A DNA stretch of 64,000 bases, from NCBI GenBank assembly GCA_051453625.1, contig JBOZIK010000001.1:286068499-286132498 (forward strand). The letters run 5' to 3'. The position numbers were made by a program, and so were the translations under genes. Under the pieces are notes generated by a model. That model did not search any database. It was not told the DNA's origin and saw nothing but the letters and a program-made list of their open reading frames with translations. Source of the DNA: Welwitschia mirabilis. Lineage: Eukaryota; Gnetophyta; Gnetopsida; Welwitschiales. The first letter of the stretch is position 1. Every line of letters starts with the position of its first letter. Positions 31,263 to 43,746 of the stretch are shown in pieces.

Positions 31263-31419
31263 TTCTAGAGGATATCTTGAAACAAAATAAAATCTACACC
31301 TAAGGCTAATGTAGTTACTAAAGAATCTAAATCCCTTGATGATGAAAATTTTTAGTCAAATGCATTTTTTGAGAATTTTGACATTGTGGGTCTGAGTAAG
31401 CATATACCTCATGATGAGA

Positions 31420-31465
31420 TGTGAATCCTTGACGTAGGTTCTACATTTCACATGAATTATCAATA
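31420..31465 (+). pseudogene. Copia protease active-site remnant
   Basis: Reads stop-ILDVGSTFHMN, the family's WILDSGATSHM with Trp to stop and Ser to Val after the catalytic Asp. Confidence 0.7.
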
Positions 31466-32029
31466 TTATTATTTTAATAACTTCATTAAAGAGCAAAGTC
31501 AAGTTTATTTGGTAGACAGAACTTCAATTTTAGTGGAAGGCTATAGTTTAATTACCCTTAACTTGACATTTCTCTCTCCATGAACTCATTCTTATGTTTT
31601 GTATATGACTTCTCTGAGCTTGCATATTCTATCACTTTCCACTCTAGTGCATTAAGATCATTCAATTTCTATGATGAAGCACTTAGTGGACAGTTATGAA
31701 AGGCCACATGAAGGAAAATATTATTCTTCTTCTTAGTTGTATCAGAATGTAAGATATTGCTTGCATATTTTTTGCAAGACAATATTTCTTTCTCACTACT
31801 ATGGCATGCTTGACTAAAACATCCTATTCCTTACATTGTGAATGCAAGGCATAAGAATAATTTTCAACTTCTTTTATTCATTTCATGGATTTTTCCTTAG
31901 TGTAAAGCATGTATAATGAGTAAAGAAACTTGATAGTGGCTTATACCAAGTAAGTGGTGTGCTGATTGAAAGCTTCTACTTATTCACCATGCTCAGGCCT
32001 ATGTTAGTTTCAACTCTCCATAAGTTTTA

Positions 32030-32310
32030 TTATTTTTTCTCCTTTATTGATGACTATTCTTGAGTGACTTGGATGTATTACGTCAAATCTAAATCTTAAA
32101 CTTTCAACATTTTCAAGAAGTTTAAAACTAAAGTGGAAAAGTAAGTCAATTATCAGATTACAAGTTTTCAGTCAGATAATGGTGACAAGTACACATCTAC
32201 TAAGTTTAACAACTTTCTTAATTCCAAAGGAATTCATCATTTGAAGATCTTTTCTAAGATACCTCAATAAAATAGCATTACTAAGTGATTTAATTACATA
32301 ATCATGGACA
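32030..32310 (+). pseudogene. Copia integrase core, decayed
   Basis: SFIDDYS (32040-32062, first Asp) and FQSDNGDKYTS (second Asp near 32174) are clear. The expected catalytic Glu in the QQNG...ER block reads Lys, next to two stops. Confidence 0.8.
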
Positions 32311-32947
32311 TGCTACATTTCATGATGTATTTCAGTTATTGTAAGACCTATCTTTGGAGTGAAACAGTGAATACGGCTATGGATCCTAATAACCGCATTG
32401 GTTGACACATGTACAAGACAAAGTTAAACTATTTTCATATTTATGGTTGCAATTTATATGTTCATATTTTATGAAAACATCATGAAAAATTTGAAGCACA
32501 TGATTGCATTAAAATCTTGTGAGATATCCAAATAACCAGAAGGTTATCCAGTGTATCTTTTAAAGCATCATAAGATCATTTTGTTTTTCTCTTGGTATCA
32601 TCTTTTTAGCAACTTCAAATAATGATTCTCAGCTTTATCATTTGAAGCTTCATTCTTCTTCAAGCCTAATAACCATCTTAAATGCTTAATATCCTATGGT
32701 GGAGAGGGGAGATGTATCTACTAGTCCTACTCCAATTCCTTCTATTGGTATTACTTCTTTGAAACCTATAAAAATTAAAAAATTTAATGCTCTAAGCATG
32801 CTTAATCATGGTTTTAGTAGTAAATTAGTAGGTTCTCTAAAACTGTCCACAGATGACATCGAAGTACTTACTTATAGTCTACTCTCTAAGATGTTTAGAA
32901 TAATGGAAAGGGTAAAACTAAAACTATACATGACTCACATATATCTC

Positions 32948-32977
32948 ATGATGATGATGATGATGATGATGATGATG
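32948..32977. repeat. (ATG)10 microsatellite
   Basis: Ten ATG units inside the Copia pol region, giving a run of Met in one frame. Confidence 0.97.
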
Positions 32978-33099
32978 GTGATGAGCTTCACCTCACTTTA
33001 GATGATGAGTCAATTTCATTTAAAAATGCTATTCAATGTAATTATTAGATAAAAGTCATGTAAGAAAAATATGATAATCTTGTTGAAAATGGTACTTAG

Positions 33100-34033
33100 A
33101 AGTTATAGAACTTCTATTAGGATGTATAACTTTATTTAACAAATGGATTTTCCATAAAAAATATAATGGTAATAATACCCTTGAGTGATAGAAAGCTCAG
33201 CTTGTTACTGCAGGCCTATGACAAAATAAAGGATTTGATTATAATGAAGTATTTGCTCTAATAGCAAAATGGGCTACCATTAGAGTAGTGATTTCCTTGA
33301 TAGCACAAAAAAATGGAAGCTTCATCAATTAAACATAAAGACTACCTTTCTCTATGGATTTAAAGTATAAAATCTACATGCTGCAACCAAAGGGTATTGA
33401 AGAAAAAGGAAAAGAACATAAGGTGTGTAGATTAATCAACTCTTTATATAAGCTAGATAAGCAGCAAGAGCTTAGTATACAAAGACTGCAAATTATTTAA
33501 CCATCATTGAACTCAAATTATGTGATTATCAAGATGTGGATGCCATGCTATTCATAAAATCTGATGGGTAAAAATCTACATACATGGTGGTATATGTAGA
33601 TGATATGCTAATAGCTGACAGTGATGAAGAATATGTGAAAAGAATAAAAATTGCATCAAGTAAGGAATCTAAGACTTTTAATCTCAAGTTGGCCAGATTC
33701 TACTTAGGTGTAGAAATGGTTCATAAAAAAGATGAAATCTTCTTGATGGAAAAGAAGTACGTTAGAGATCTAATCCAAAATTTTGGACTTGAAGATGTAA
33801 AAGAAGATATAATGCCTTTACAAAAAAATGCCAAGATATCTGTTGAAGAAGACTCAGATCTTGCAAATAAAATAGAATATACAAGAATAGTAGGAAGTAT
33901 AATTTATGTAATCCATACTAAACTAGACATATCATATGTTGTTGGTGTGTTATTGAGATATCTTCATACATCTAAGGTTACTCATCTAAATATTGAAAAT
34001 AGAGTACTAAGATACCTAAAGAAGACAAAATAG
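33100..34033 (+). pseudogene. Copia reverse transcriptase, decayed
   Basis: AQLVTAGL, FDYNEVFAL and QPKGIEEKGKEHKVCRL blocks lead to an open 149-residue piece (33584-34033) containing VVYVDDMLIA with the YVDD box at 33593-33604, FYLGVEM, and Y.RIVGSIIYV....DISY. Upstream parts are broken by stops. Confidence 0.88.
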
Positions 34034-34410
34034 TTATGTCTCACCTATAAAAGAAACTCTTAATTTATCCTTAAGGCATATTGTAACTCAAATTTAACTA
34101 GAGAAACTAATACCTCATTGTTAAAATCAGGGTATATTATGTTTTTAAGAACATCAACTCTCTCTTTGCAATCAAAGTATCAAAAAACTATAGCACCATT
34201 TTTTTCCAAATCTAAATATACAACTACTTTTAAAGAATGTAGAAAAATTGAATGGTTAAAAAAATTATTAGAAGTGTAAAACATTAAATAGAATAAGGTA
34301 GAAGAACTCTTCATTGACAATTAGTTAGTAATTTGCATAGCAAATGATGAAGTGCATCATGATAGGATAAAACACCTTCATGTTGGAATTCATAAACTTA
34401 AATGACTCAT
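34034..34410 (+). pseudogene. Copia RNase H remnant
   Basis: LCLTYKRNS, LKAYCNSNL, then IEWLKKLLEV and VHHDRIKHLHVGIHKL correspond to the Copia RNase H domain with its closing HIDI-type motif. Confidence 0.65.
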
Positions 34411-34884
34411 ACAGAATGATGTTACTATTCTAGTATATTATCTGATCATAAAATAAACTATCAATATCCTTATCAAAATGCTTAGTTAAGAGAAGCTATA
34501 GTATTTTCAATTACAAAATTAGATTCATGATTAATTGATTTAAATACATTCTTTCTTTTATATCGTGAACTTCATTTTATATATGAGCCTTTAATTAAAA
34601 GCACACCTAATCTAAGTACTAGAGGATGTGTAATACAATTATGATTGAGTACTATAGGATGTGTAGTACATGTTTTGGCCTAGCAATATGGGATGTGTAA
34701 TGCATTTAATAAGTCTATCTACTATAGGATGTATAGTCGTAAATTGATTACTTCTTCAATGACACAGTTTTCTCAAATAAAACTCCTTTCTAGAGGTTTT
34801 ATTATAGGCTACATTCCCAAGGTTTTCCCTAGGTACTTCAGTTTTCCCTTAGAAGAGAGCATATTCCCATCTTGAAGGGGTAAT

Positions 34885-35067
34885 TGTTAAGATTTATGTA
34901 TACCATGGTTCCATGCTTAGAAATACATAAAAACCCTAGTGAGACCCTAATGGTATGCTTGCCTTTATAAGCAAGTTCTTTAGTGAAATAATGATGAGAA
35001 GAAATAAAAGTTATTTTTTGAGAAATCTTGTGCTCTTGCATCTGGGTCCTTTTTTTCCCCCTCAGAA
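34885..35067 (+). repeat. Copia 3' LTR, preceded by a polypurine tract
   Basis: ATCTTGAAGGGGTAAT (purine tract at 34874-34880) immediately precedes TGTTAAGATTTATG. The LTR ends CTCAGAA, where the 5' copy has CTCAGCA. Confidence 0.85.
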
Positions 35068-35713
35068 CTTTTTGGTGGTGAAATCTTTGTATCCATTTGA
35101 GTATAGGATCTTCATTATGTCATTTTAAAATCCCCCTTTGATAGTGGGCTAGCCTTAAGACTAGCTTGATGATATTCTATTAAAATTATATTTTTTTATT
35201 CAATGTATTATAATTCCTTTTTTTTAACAAAAGATAATAGTTCTTCTTTCTTGATTTTAAGTTGAAAGTTATATTGCACTTTAATGCTTAATCAAAGCTT
35301 ATGTTTGTAAGGTTATTCTTATTTCTAAGTGAGCCTCTTTTGCTTATGTTTTAGTTAGTAGTTTATCTTTTCTTGATAATATTTAGACATTATTTTCCTA
35401 CTTTTCATTCTTTCTTTTAGGCTATGATAGATCAATGTGACTAAGATATTTCACCACTACTCTTGTGGTAAATGAGATTATGTCACTATGATCTAAGCCA
35501 TAATGACCTAACATTTTAAGGATTAATTAAGAATTTTCATTATGTCATTGAATAGAAGTCTCTATTTATTAGAAGATTTAAGTTACTTCTTTTAGTGTTA
35601 GTTCACTTCCTTATTCTTACCATTGAAATATCTTCATAACATTCTTGATTTTAAGTCTGCTTTAATATTTTGCTAGTTAGAATTGTGTTGCATTTTCACT
35701 ATTTTATCTACCT

Positions 35714-36334
35714 NNNNNNNNNNNNNNNNNNNNNNNNNNNNNNNNNNNNNNNNNNNNNNNNNNNNNNNNNNNNNNNNNNNNNNNNNNNNNNNNNNNNNNN
35801 NNNNNNNNNNNNNNNNNNNNNNNNNNNNNNNNNNNNNNNNNNNNNNNNNNNNNNNNNNNNNNNNNNNNNNNNNNNNNNNNNNNNNNNNNNNNNNNNNNNN
35901 NNNNNNNNNNNNNNNNNNNNNNNNNNNNNNNNNNNNNNNNNNNNNNNNNNNNNNNNNNNNNNNNNNNNNNNNNNNNNNNNNNNNNNNNNNNNNNNNNNNN
36001 NNNNNNNNNNNNNNNNNNNNNNNNNNNNNNNNNNNNNNNNNNNNNNNNNNNNNNNNNNNNNNNNNNNNNNNNNNNNNNNNNNNNNNNNNNNNNNNNNNNN
36101 NNNNNNNNNNNNNNNNNNNNNNNNNNNNNNNNNNNNNNNNNNNNNNNNNNNNNNNNNNNNNNNNNNNNNNNNNNNNNNNNNNNNNNNNNNNNNNNNNNNN
36201 NNNNNNNNNNNNNNNNNNNNNNNNNNNNNNNNNNNNNNNNNNNNNNNNNNNNNNNNNNNNNNNNNNNNNNNNNNNNNNNNNNNNNNNNNNNNNNNNNNNN
36301 NNNNNNNNNNNNNNNNNNNNNNNNNNNNNNNNNN
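35714..36334. other. Assembly gap, 621 N
   Basis: Hides the end of Gypsy LTR 1, its primer site and the start of gag. By comparison with 40970-43215 about 2.2 kb would be expected, so the gap length is an underestimate or the element is deleted here. Confidence 0.9.
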
Positions 36335-37335
36335 AAGAAACTTCATGAACTCCCAAGCCTAAATTAACCATAAGTAAAAGAAATCTAATAGGCAAACTTC
36401 TACCACCTTGAGCAAACTTGAACAAAACATCCAATAGATTTAACAAATCACCACCCACATCTTTTCATTTTTAAATCATCATGAACTTAGTAAACTTCTA
36501 ATGAGTCTACAACTATATCCTAAAGGATTAAAAATTATAGGAGTAGAAGCTAATCAAATTAAAGAAACTAAGACTATACACCTTAGGAGTGGGAAAAAAA
36601 AAAACAAATCAAGAACTAAAGCAAGATGAAAAAGATGAGGAAATAATACCTATGCAACCCTATGAATAAAAGAACAAAAAAAATGAATAAATAAAGGAAA
36701 TAAAAAAATCCCATACTTACTTATCAAGAGCCTTTACCATTTCCACAATAATCAATAAAGGCAAACATAGCTAAAAAATGTTAGAAGCCTTGGAAATATT
36801 CAAAAAAGTAAAAATTAACATGCCCTTATTATAAGTAATAAAACAAGTACCCTCTTAGACAAAGTTTCTTAAAGATATGTGCATTGTGAAAAAATGAATG
36901 CATAGTAATAAAAAGGCATTTATACCTTAATAAACTAAAAAAATAATTCAAAATTAAATTTCACTTAGGTAAGCCCTATTAGACCTTGGAGTAAGTCTTA
37001 ATCTCTTATTCCCTTTTGGTTATAAGGAACTTGGTTTAAATGATCTTAAATAAATAAAAATCCAATTTCAATTGGCTAGTAGCTCTTTAAAGTTACCACT
37101 CAAAATAGTAGAAGATGAATAGTTTAATTAGATAATTACTATTTCTAGATAGAACTAATCATTTTAGAAATGGAATTAATGAGACATAATTCAATTCTTA
37201 TTATTCTATATATTCCTTTCCTCTTAACATCTAATGCTCTTATTAATTATAAGAACAATCAAATGAAAATTTTATTTGACAATATAATAGTAAAATTAAA
37301 CATTTTTAATATTATGAAATTACCAAGGACAGTTA
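36335..37335 (+). pseudogene. Gypsy (Athila/Tat-type) gag end and aspartic protease, decayed
   Basis: From 36973 the plus strand reads ALLDLGVSLNLL with the catalytic Asp at 36982-36984, then YKELGLNDLK, FQLASSSLKLPLKIVEDE, and after a frame change IELIILEMEL, PFLLTSNALINY and FNIMKLP. This is the plant Gypsy protease block (LCDLGASVNLMP ... GRPFL.T..ALID). Stops sit after LK and EDE. 36335-36375 repeats 43215-43255 with one mismatch. Confidence 0.82.
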
Positions 37336-38145
37336 ATGAGATTGATTTTATTAATGGAATTCATGGTTGTAAATCTTCTCATCACGAGAAAAATGTCTTT
37401 TATTCTCATCTATCTTATGACCCTCTACTAATTTGGAGTCACACTTTAAGCAATTGTTAGAAAAGCATAAAAATGTCATATATTACTTCATCTAATTTAC
37501 AATGCTTAGGCTCTATTATTTGTATTCTCATGTTCATTCTAAATTCTTAAACTTATGTGGAGAGTTACCTCATAAAAATGTTGTTCTTCTTATGCCTTCT
37601 TTTGATATTCATTCCCTTTGGTGTAAGCTAAATCATCATAATATATCTAAGTCTTCCTCCTTGCATTCAATTGAAAAACCTCCTTGCAATCAATTCATAA
37701 CATGCTAAATGATATATAAGGATGTTTTCTTCACAAAGGATACTAAGCATCATCATTTATTTAACCATCTGCTTAAGCCTTTTCATTCACCCATTCTATT
37801 TACAAACCACTCCATTAGCATACAAATTATTCACCCCATTTATACACTAAAGTTTATAAGACTTAATAGCCTTAATTAATGCCCTTTAATTCAATAATAA
37901 GTGAACATTTTCTTGTTGCAAGTTTTGATAGAAATTAAATGCACATGTATTGTTTGAGAATAAGTTATGCTTATTATAAGTTATTTTGTTAATGTTAGCT
38001 TTACTTAAGATCTTTGGTCTTAAGAGGTTTAATGAATAGAAAGGGGGATCTACTTGTATGATATGTTCTTTTGTTTTTAAGCATTTTATAGGGATAAGAT
38101 ATTTATTAATGAGGATAATGAGCCAACGAATCCTCTTATGTACAT

Positions 38146-38170
38146 TATATATATATATATATATATATAT
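38146..38170. repeat. (AT)n microsatellite
   Basis: About 12 AT units. Confidence 0.95.
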
Positions 38171-38193
38171 GAGAAGTAGAAGCAAAATAGAAT

Positions 38194-38194
38194 T

Positions 38195-38253
<59 letters not shown>
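38194..38253. repeat. (GATA)n plus (GA)n microsatellite
   Basis: Three to four GATA units followed by about 22 GA units. On the minus strand it gives the Leu-Ser runs of two spurious frames. Confidence 0.96.
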
Positions 38254-38256
<3 letters not shown>

Positions 38257-39849
38257 TTTCCAAAAGCATATGTTATCTTTGGTCAATCTACTTAGTTTAG
38301 TTAGTTACATTAGGGCTATGAATGATCACTAGTAATAGAGCTATAATGATCTACTTATGACATGATTAATTACATTAAGGCTATAGAAGATTGTTGGTAA
38401 TACAACACTAATTTCTTCAAGAACAAGATGCTTAATTCTATTGGAAGAAAATGAAATATCACTAGATGCTCAGGAAATATTGAAATACTTAAAACAGAGG
38501 TACATGTAACTATAAATATGGAAAATTAAGAAAAAAGATAGAAATTGGAGATTTGTATGTATTATGATTTTCTTAACATTTGTACTTAAAACTTGCTTAT
38601 TAATTCTTGATTTTTTATGAGTTTCTTAATGAATACTTTACTTGTGTGATAGTTTAATCCATCAAATAAAATTAAAATTTATAAAATAATTTCAATAAAG
38701 AGACCATTAGCTTAGGAATTTTGTCTTTTATATTCATACATTTTATGGTAGAGTTTTACTCTCATTATTATTCCACATTTTCACATCCATTTTCATCGTC
38801 ATTTTTACCATTCCCAATCTTTAAGAAAACACGTTTGAAAACATAATTATGCTTGTTATGAAATGACTCCTTAAGCTCTATTTTTATTCATGAACTTTTT
38901 AGCCTAATTATTGATAAGCTTACATAATCCTATGGTCATCATTTTTCTTCACTTCTATAAAAACCAAAATTCTAAACCATGACTTTACTATGTCCATTTA
39001 TGATATTCTTTATCATTCCACTTCCAAGTATGTGTTTGAAACTTGTGTAACTTCTCAAAAAACCACTAACATCACTACTTGCACTTGCCAATGCTACCAT
39101 TATTTACCTCCTTGCTGAAGTAGCCTTACATCCAACCTTCTATTAATCATTTCTAAATTTTTTCACCATAAGATAAGTCCAATTGAATTGACTTAATCTT
39201 CTCATCTGTAATTAATCTGATCTCTTTCTTCATTTCCCCATTTATTAGATCTAATGTAGAATTCTTTCATCTTCTTTCTTATCCTCTTTGCATTTCCTTA
39301 TGTCTTCTATCTAACATAGACGTGGATTGAAAAATTATGGGACAAGATGAAGAAAATTACCAAGAGACAAAGGACATTTCTCACAAGTAGGATGAAATTA
39401 ATCAAAAACTAGAAAGAATGAATTTTATAGACATTCATTTAGTTATAATTTTTTCTTGTCATTTTTACTTATTACAGTTGGTAGTTTTAGTTTTGATTTA
39501 CATGGTTTTCTCTCTTCTTGTAATTGTAATAAACAGGACATGTAATGAAGGATCTTTCTTTTAGTAATAAGCATGAATGTATTATCAAATTTGGATTGAA
39601 TATTTTCTATCCTTTCAAACTTTAAGAACACAGTTTAATTTTCTTGGGGATTTTGCATCTACGTTTTTCAAGAAGATTAAGAAAATTTTAATTTTAATGC
39701 CTTATTTTTTAAGAATTAGCTACAAAAGGAAAATTGAGAAATTACATCATTCATATATCCTTGAATGTTTTTATTCAAAAATTTTCTATGTTAATCATTC
39801 TTTATTACGTTTTTTGCTAAAGGTATCATAAGACTCTAGTTAGGGAATG

Positions 39850-41045
39850 TGATAACATGTAAAAATTAACAATTGTATCAAGTATACCAAATAAATTTAC
39901 CTTAATTGAAGACATTAAATAAACTATTTTATCATTAAAATATGTCTTCTATTATTTTTAATATCATTTATAACTTACATTTTTCACCATGATGATTTCA
40001 GGAATTCTACTCAATTTTGAAGAATATGTGAAAACATGAAAGAATTTCAGGGAAAAATACCATTAGTGCTAGTGATCTATATGACAGCTCTAGCCTCTTG
40101 AAGTAAGCCATCTCCAAAGTTATGTTCTAAAGTCATGTTCAAAAAATGAATGAATTCCAGTAATGGAATTAGATAGTGGTATTAAAATTAGCTAAAGTTT
40201 TTAGTTGTAAACATATCACTTTGTTATTGTAAGATACTAAATGAAAAACCATAAATTTTATAACCTTAATCCTATCTTTGCCTATAAAAAGAACCAAGTG
40301 CTCTTATTATAACATCTATTTAGTGGTATAAGCTTTTCACCCCTTTGAGTATAGGTTCTTCATTATGTTGTTCTAAGCTTTCACTTTAGAAGCAGATTAG
40401 TCATAAGGGTAGCTTGATGATTTTGTGTTAAACTTATATTTATTTCTTTAATGTGCTATAATTTTTGTTATTTTAATAAAAGATAGTAGTTCTTTCTTCT
40501 TAATTTTAAGTTGCAAGTTATATTAGACTTTTAATGCTTGATCAAAGCTACATGTTTACTGCATTATTCTTATTTTCTAAGTGAGTTTCATTTGCTCATC
40601 TTTTGATTAGTAGTTTATTTTTAACTGATGGTCTTTGAGCATTATTTTTCCTACTTGCTATGCTAACATTTAGGCTGTGATAGACCAACATGATTAAGAA
40701 ATCTTACCACTACTCATATGGTGAATGTGATTATGTTAGCATGACCTAAGCCATAACAACTTGGAATTTTTATGTATCAATTAGGAATTTTAATTATATC
40801 ATTAAATCGAAGTCTTTTTTTATTACAAGATTCAAGTTATTTCTTTAAGTGTTAATTTTCTTTCATACTCTTACCATTGTAATTTATTTATTAATTCTTA
40901 GTTTGAATTCCACTTTAATATTTTACTAGTTTAGAATTATGTTGCATTTTCATTGTTTTTCCTATCTTAAATTATCTTTGTGGATTGAATGATACTATAA
41001 CCCTTCTACAATGAAGGCCTTAGTTTTTATTGTAAAATCTAATCA
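39850..41045 (+). repeat. Gypsy LTR 2 (uninterrupted)
   Basis: Starts TGATAACATGTAAAAA, carries GCCTATAAAAAG at about 40280 and ends near CTAATCA at 41045, followed by a primer site. It aligns to LTR 1 across the Copia insertion point: TAACATCTATTTAGTGG near 40311 is the empty site. About 1.2 kb. Confidence 0.82.
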
Positions 41046-41057
41046 TGAATAATTTTT

Positions 41058-41075
41058 TGGTACTGTTGCTAAGGA
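41058..41075 (+). other. Gypsy primer-binding site, diverged
   Basis: TGGTACTGTTGCTAAGGA after a T-run matches the usual TGGCGCCGTTGCCGGGGA of plant Athila/Tat-like elements, with C-to-T and G-to-A changes. Confidence 0.75.
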
Positions 41076-41524
41076 TAATGGTATAACAATTTTACAATAA
41101 GCATACAACTTTTTATTTTTCTATACTTTAGTATTTTTATTTTTCTTGCATTCTCTAATGGTTGGTACTTATCCCTTCTAGTGTTACCTAAACTAGCCTT
41201 GCTTCTTTCCTTTATTTGCTTTCTAGTAGTAGGTACTATTCCATTTTCTAGTGATACTCAGATTGATCTAGCACTTTTTAATTTTTGTCAAGCTTTTTAA
41301 CCCTAATATTAGAATTCATTACTATATCAATCTTTGTGATTCCTAGATTAACTACTTTTCTATAGGTTTCACCGCTTAGTTTTACTTGAGAGAATAAATT
41401 ATGAAAAAATTAACAATCTTCTTTCCCTTATCTTTTTGTTTTCTACATTTTCAATTTAGTAATTTAGTTTAAGTTCTTTGTGGTGTAAAAATGGATTTCT
41501 ATTTTTGTTTTAAAGTTTTTGCAA

Positions 41525-41547
41525 TACATATATATATATATATATAT
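41525..41547. repeat. (TA)n microsatellite
   Basis: About 11 TA units in the leader of the second Gypsy copy. Confidence 0.9.
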
Positions 41548-41889
41548 CTAAGGTTTTTTAATAGGTTTTTTTTTGCATACTTTCTATACTATTTTATTTT
41601 TTGTTCCTTATTTCCTATTTCTTATCACCTAAACTAAATTGTCCTATAATAATTATCAATTCATTCTTTTCTCAAAGCCAAAAACATTGAACAAGTAATT
41701 CCATTGGCTCTCTTGCATCTCCTACTTTGAAACTTTTTCCATAGCCTTTGTTAAACCTTTTAAAACATTTTAACTACTAGGCCCTACCTAAAAATCTTAT
41801 GTTTTGCATGCATTAGACAAATAATGATTAATAAAGATTAGTTAGAATCTCATATAGCAAAAACATGAACCCTAACACTAGGAATAATA

Positions 41890-43255
41890 ATGAATAGAGA
41901 CCTCCCTTTAGGAACTAATTACATAAAAGATCTCATGGAGAACAATAGCAAGAACAAACTAATTAAAATGAATAATTTACTTTCTAAAACCTTTATTTTA
42001 ATGAGATGCTTTTCTCAAATAAAGAATTACTTGAAAAATAACAAGCCTCTCTTTCAAATCAATAACAAATCTAAAACCCTAACAAATACTTTTTCCAGAA
42101 CTAGTTAAAATTTTTTAATAATTTTTTCCCTAGCAAACCCCTAAAGACCACCTTCAATCAAAATTCGTAGAAACACATTCCTATATAGTTCAATCCCTAT
42201 TAGAATGCATATTAGATCCTAAGTCATCTACTATTTAACTTCTCCCATACTTTCATGGCCTTAAATATGAAGACCCATACTTACACTTGAAAGAATTTGA
42301 ATTTGTACTATCAATCATATTATAGTACCATAACATAATGAACTCACTTAAGTTGATTATATTTCCTTAATCTGTAAAAGAAAAAGAAAATGTCTAGTTA
42401 TACATTCTCAGCCTCTGTCTATTAGAACTTAGAATAACTTGAATAAAATCTCATTTCCAAATTTTTTAGTAATAAAACTAATGCATTAAGTTGATAAACA
42501 ATGGAGTATTAATAAAAAGATCATAAAAAATTCTCTTAATTATTAGAAAGATTTAAGGACCCTTTGCAAGAACACCCATAATATGGATTTGAAGTAGATA
42601 GGGCTATCAATTTCTTCTATGAAGGGTTTTTCTCACATACTAAAAAATTAATAGAAATAATAACTAGCATGAGTTTTCTTAATCTTGACATAGAATATTT
42701 TGTTAAAATTTCTAACAATTTTGGAAAACCTACTAAATCATATAGATCCAACATTTGATTATATTTACAAGATTTTTTATAGTACTCAATATTATTGATG
42801 TTAGCAATTGATGAGCTTTCTAGAAACTTAGAATCCCTTACTTCATAGCCCAAACTTATAGCCTCCAAACCTGAATGCCTAATCTACCATATAGATTTCC
42901 ACGAAATAATTAAGTGTACTTCCATATTAATTTTCTAGAACACTATTAATGAATAGGTTAATGTATTAGTACAACATTGGAAGAATTACAAAAATGATTC
43001 ACATTTAAATATCTATGACCTTACATGGAGGAACCATCCAAACTTCTCTTGAAAATAATAAAACAACCATAATGACATTTTTACCAACTAGTATAAAAAT
43101 GCCTTTACTTCATTTTCTCATCTTTACCCTTCATCTTTAACCTAATACCATTCATTCCATAATTTCTCATCATTAAATCACCTACCTTCTTCATCTAATC
43201 TATTGAAAGAGACATGAAGAAACTTCATGAAATCCCAAGCCTAAATTAACCATAA
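41890..43255 (+). pseudogene. Gypsy (Athila/Tat-type) gag, decayed
   Basis: A 72-residue piece is open at 41890-42108. Further on LPYFHGLKYEDPYLHLKEFE (about 42240-42310) and INFFYEGFFSHTKKLIE (about 42605-42660) are the gag blocks FHGL..EDP..HLKEF and FF.DGL...T. Stops and frameshifts are frequent. It ends at the gap at 43256 with sequence repeated at 36335. Confidence 0.8.
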
Positions 43256-43746
43256 NNNNNNNNNNNNNNNNNNNNNNNNNNNNNNNNNNNNNNNNNNNNN
43301 NNNNNNNNNNNNNNNNNNNNNNNNNNNNNNNNNNNNNNNNNNNNNNNNNNNNNNNNNNNNNNNNNNNNNNNNNNNNNNNNNNNNNNNNNNNNNNNNNNNN
43401 NNNNNNNNNNNNNNNNNNNNNNNNNNNNNNNNNNNNNNNNNNNNNNNNNNNNNNNNNNNNNNNNNNNNNNNNNNNNNNNNNNNNNNNNNNNNNNNNNNNN
43501 NNNNNNNNNNNNNNNNNNNNNNNNNNNNNNNNNNNNNNNNNNNNNNNNNNNNNNNNNNNNNNNNNNNNNNNNNNNNNNNNNNNNNNNNNNNNNNNNNNNN
43601 NNNNNNNNNNNNNNNNNNNNNNNNNNNNNNNNNNNNNNNNNNNNNNNNNNNNNNNNNNNNNNNNNNNNNNNNNNNNNNNNNNNNNNNNNNNNNNNNNNNN
43701 NNNNNNNNNNNNNNNNNNNNNNNNNNNNNNNNNNNNNNNNNNNNNN
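43256..43746. other. Assembly gap, 491 N
   Basis: Hides the continuation of the second Gypsy copy after gag. Confidence 0.9.

Larger units (their letters stand above)
27171..35067 (+). mobile_element. Copia retrotransposon with both LTRs, nested in Gypsy LTR 1
   Basis: A 180-bp LTR at each end, tRNA-iMet-type primer site, gag, protease, integrase, reverse transcriptase, RNase H and purine tract occur in Copia order. Target duplication: TTATT (27166-27170) and CTTTT (35068-35072), both one change from CTATT at the empty site near 40320. Many C-to-T and G-to-A nonsense changes and roughly 30 differences between the LTRs make it old and inactive. The 3.1 kb between primer site and gag is long for Copia. 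Confidence 0.88.
26695..35713 (+). mobile_element. Gypsy LTR 1 (interrupted by a Copia element)
   Basis: 26695-27170 and 35068-35713 together match the uninterrupted LTR at 39850-41045. The start TGATAACATGTAAAAA is shared, GCCTATAAAAAG at about 27129 is a likely TATA box, and the second part continues with TTTGAGTATAGG. The last part of this LTR falls in the gap after 35713. Everything between 27171 and 35067 is the later Copia insertion. Confidence 0.8.
37336..39849. other. Presumed Gypsy interior, no motif recognised
   Basis: Between the protease and LTR 2 one expects reverse transcriptase, RNase H and integrase, but 2.5 kb is too short and no RT motif was seen, so the element is internally deleted or decayed beyond reading. 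Two microsatellites lie inside. AGTTAGGGAA just before 39850 could be a purine tract. Confidence 0.45.

Noticed and set aside
35670-36458. Long frames across 35714-36334 on both strands
   Set aside because: They consist of translated N; the same holds for frames across 43256-43746 and 51494-52195.
29339-38253. Regular repeats as a CRISPR-like array
   Set aside because: They are simple microsatellites in a plant genome; no repeat-spacer structure anywhere in the window.
37886-38286. Minus-strand frames with Leu-Ser and Tyr-Ile runs
   Set aside because: Produced by the GA and TA microsatellites.
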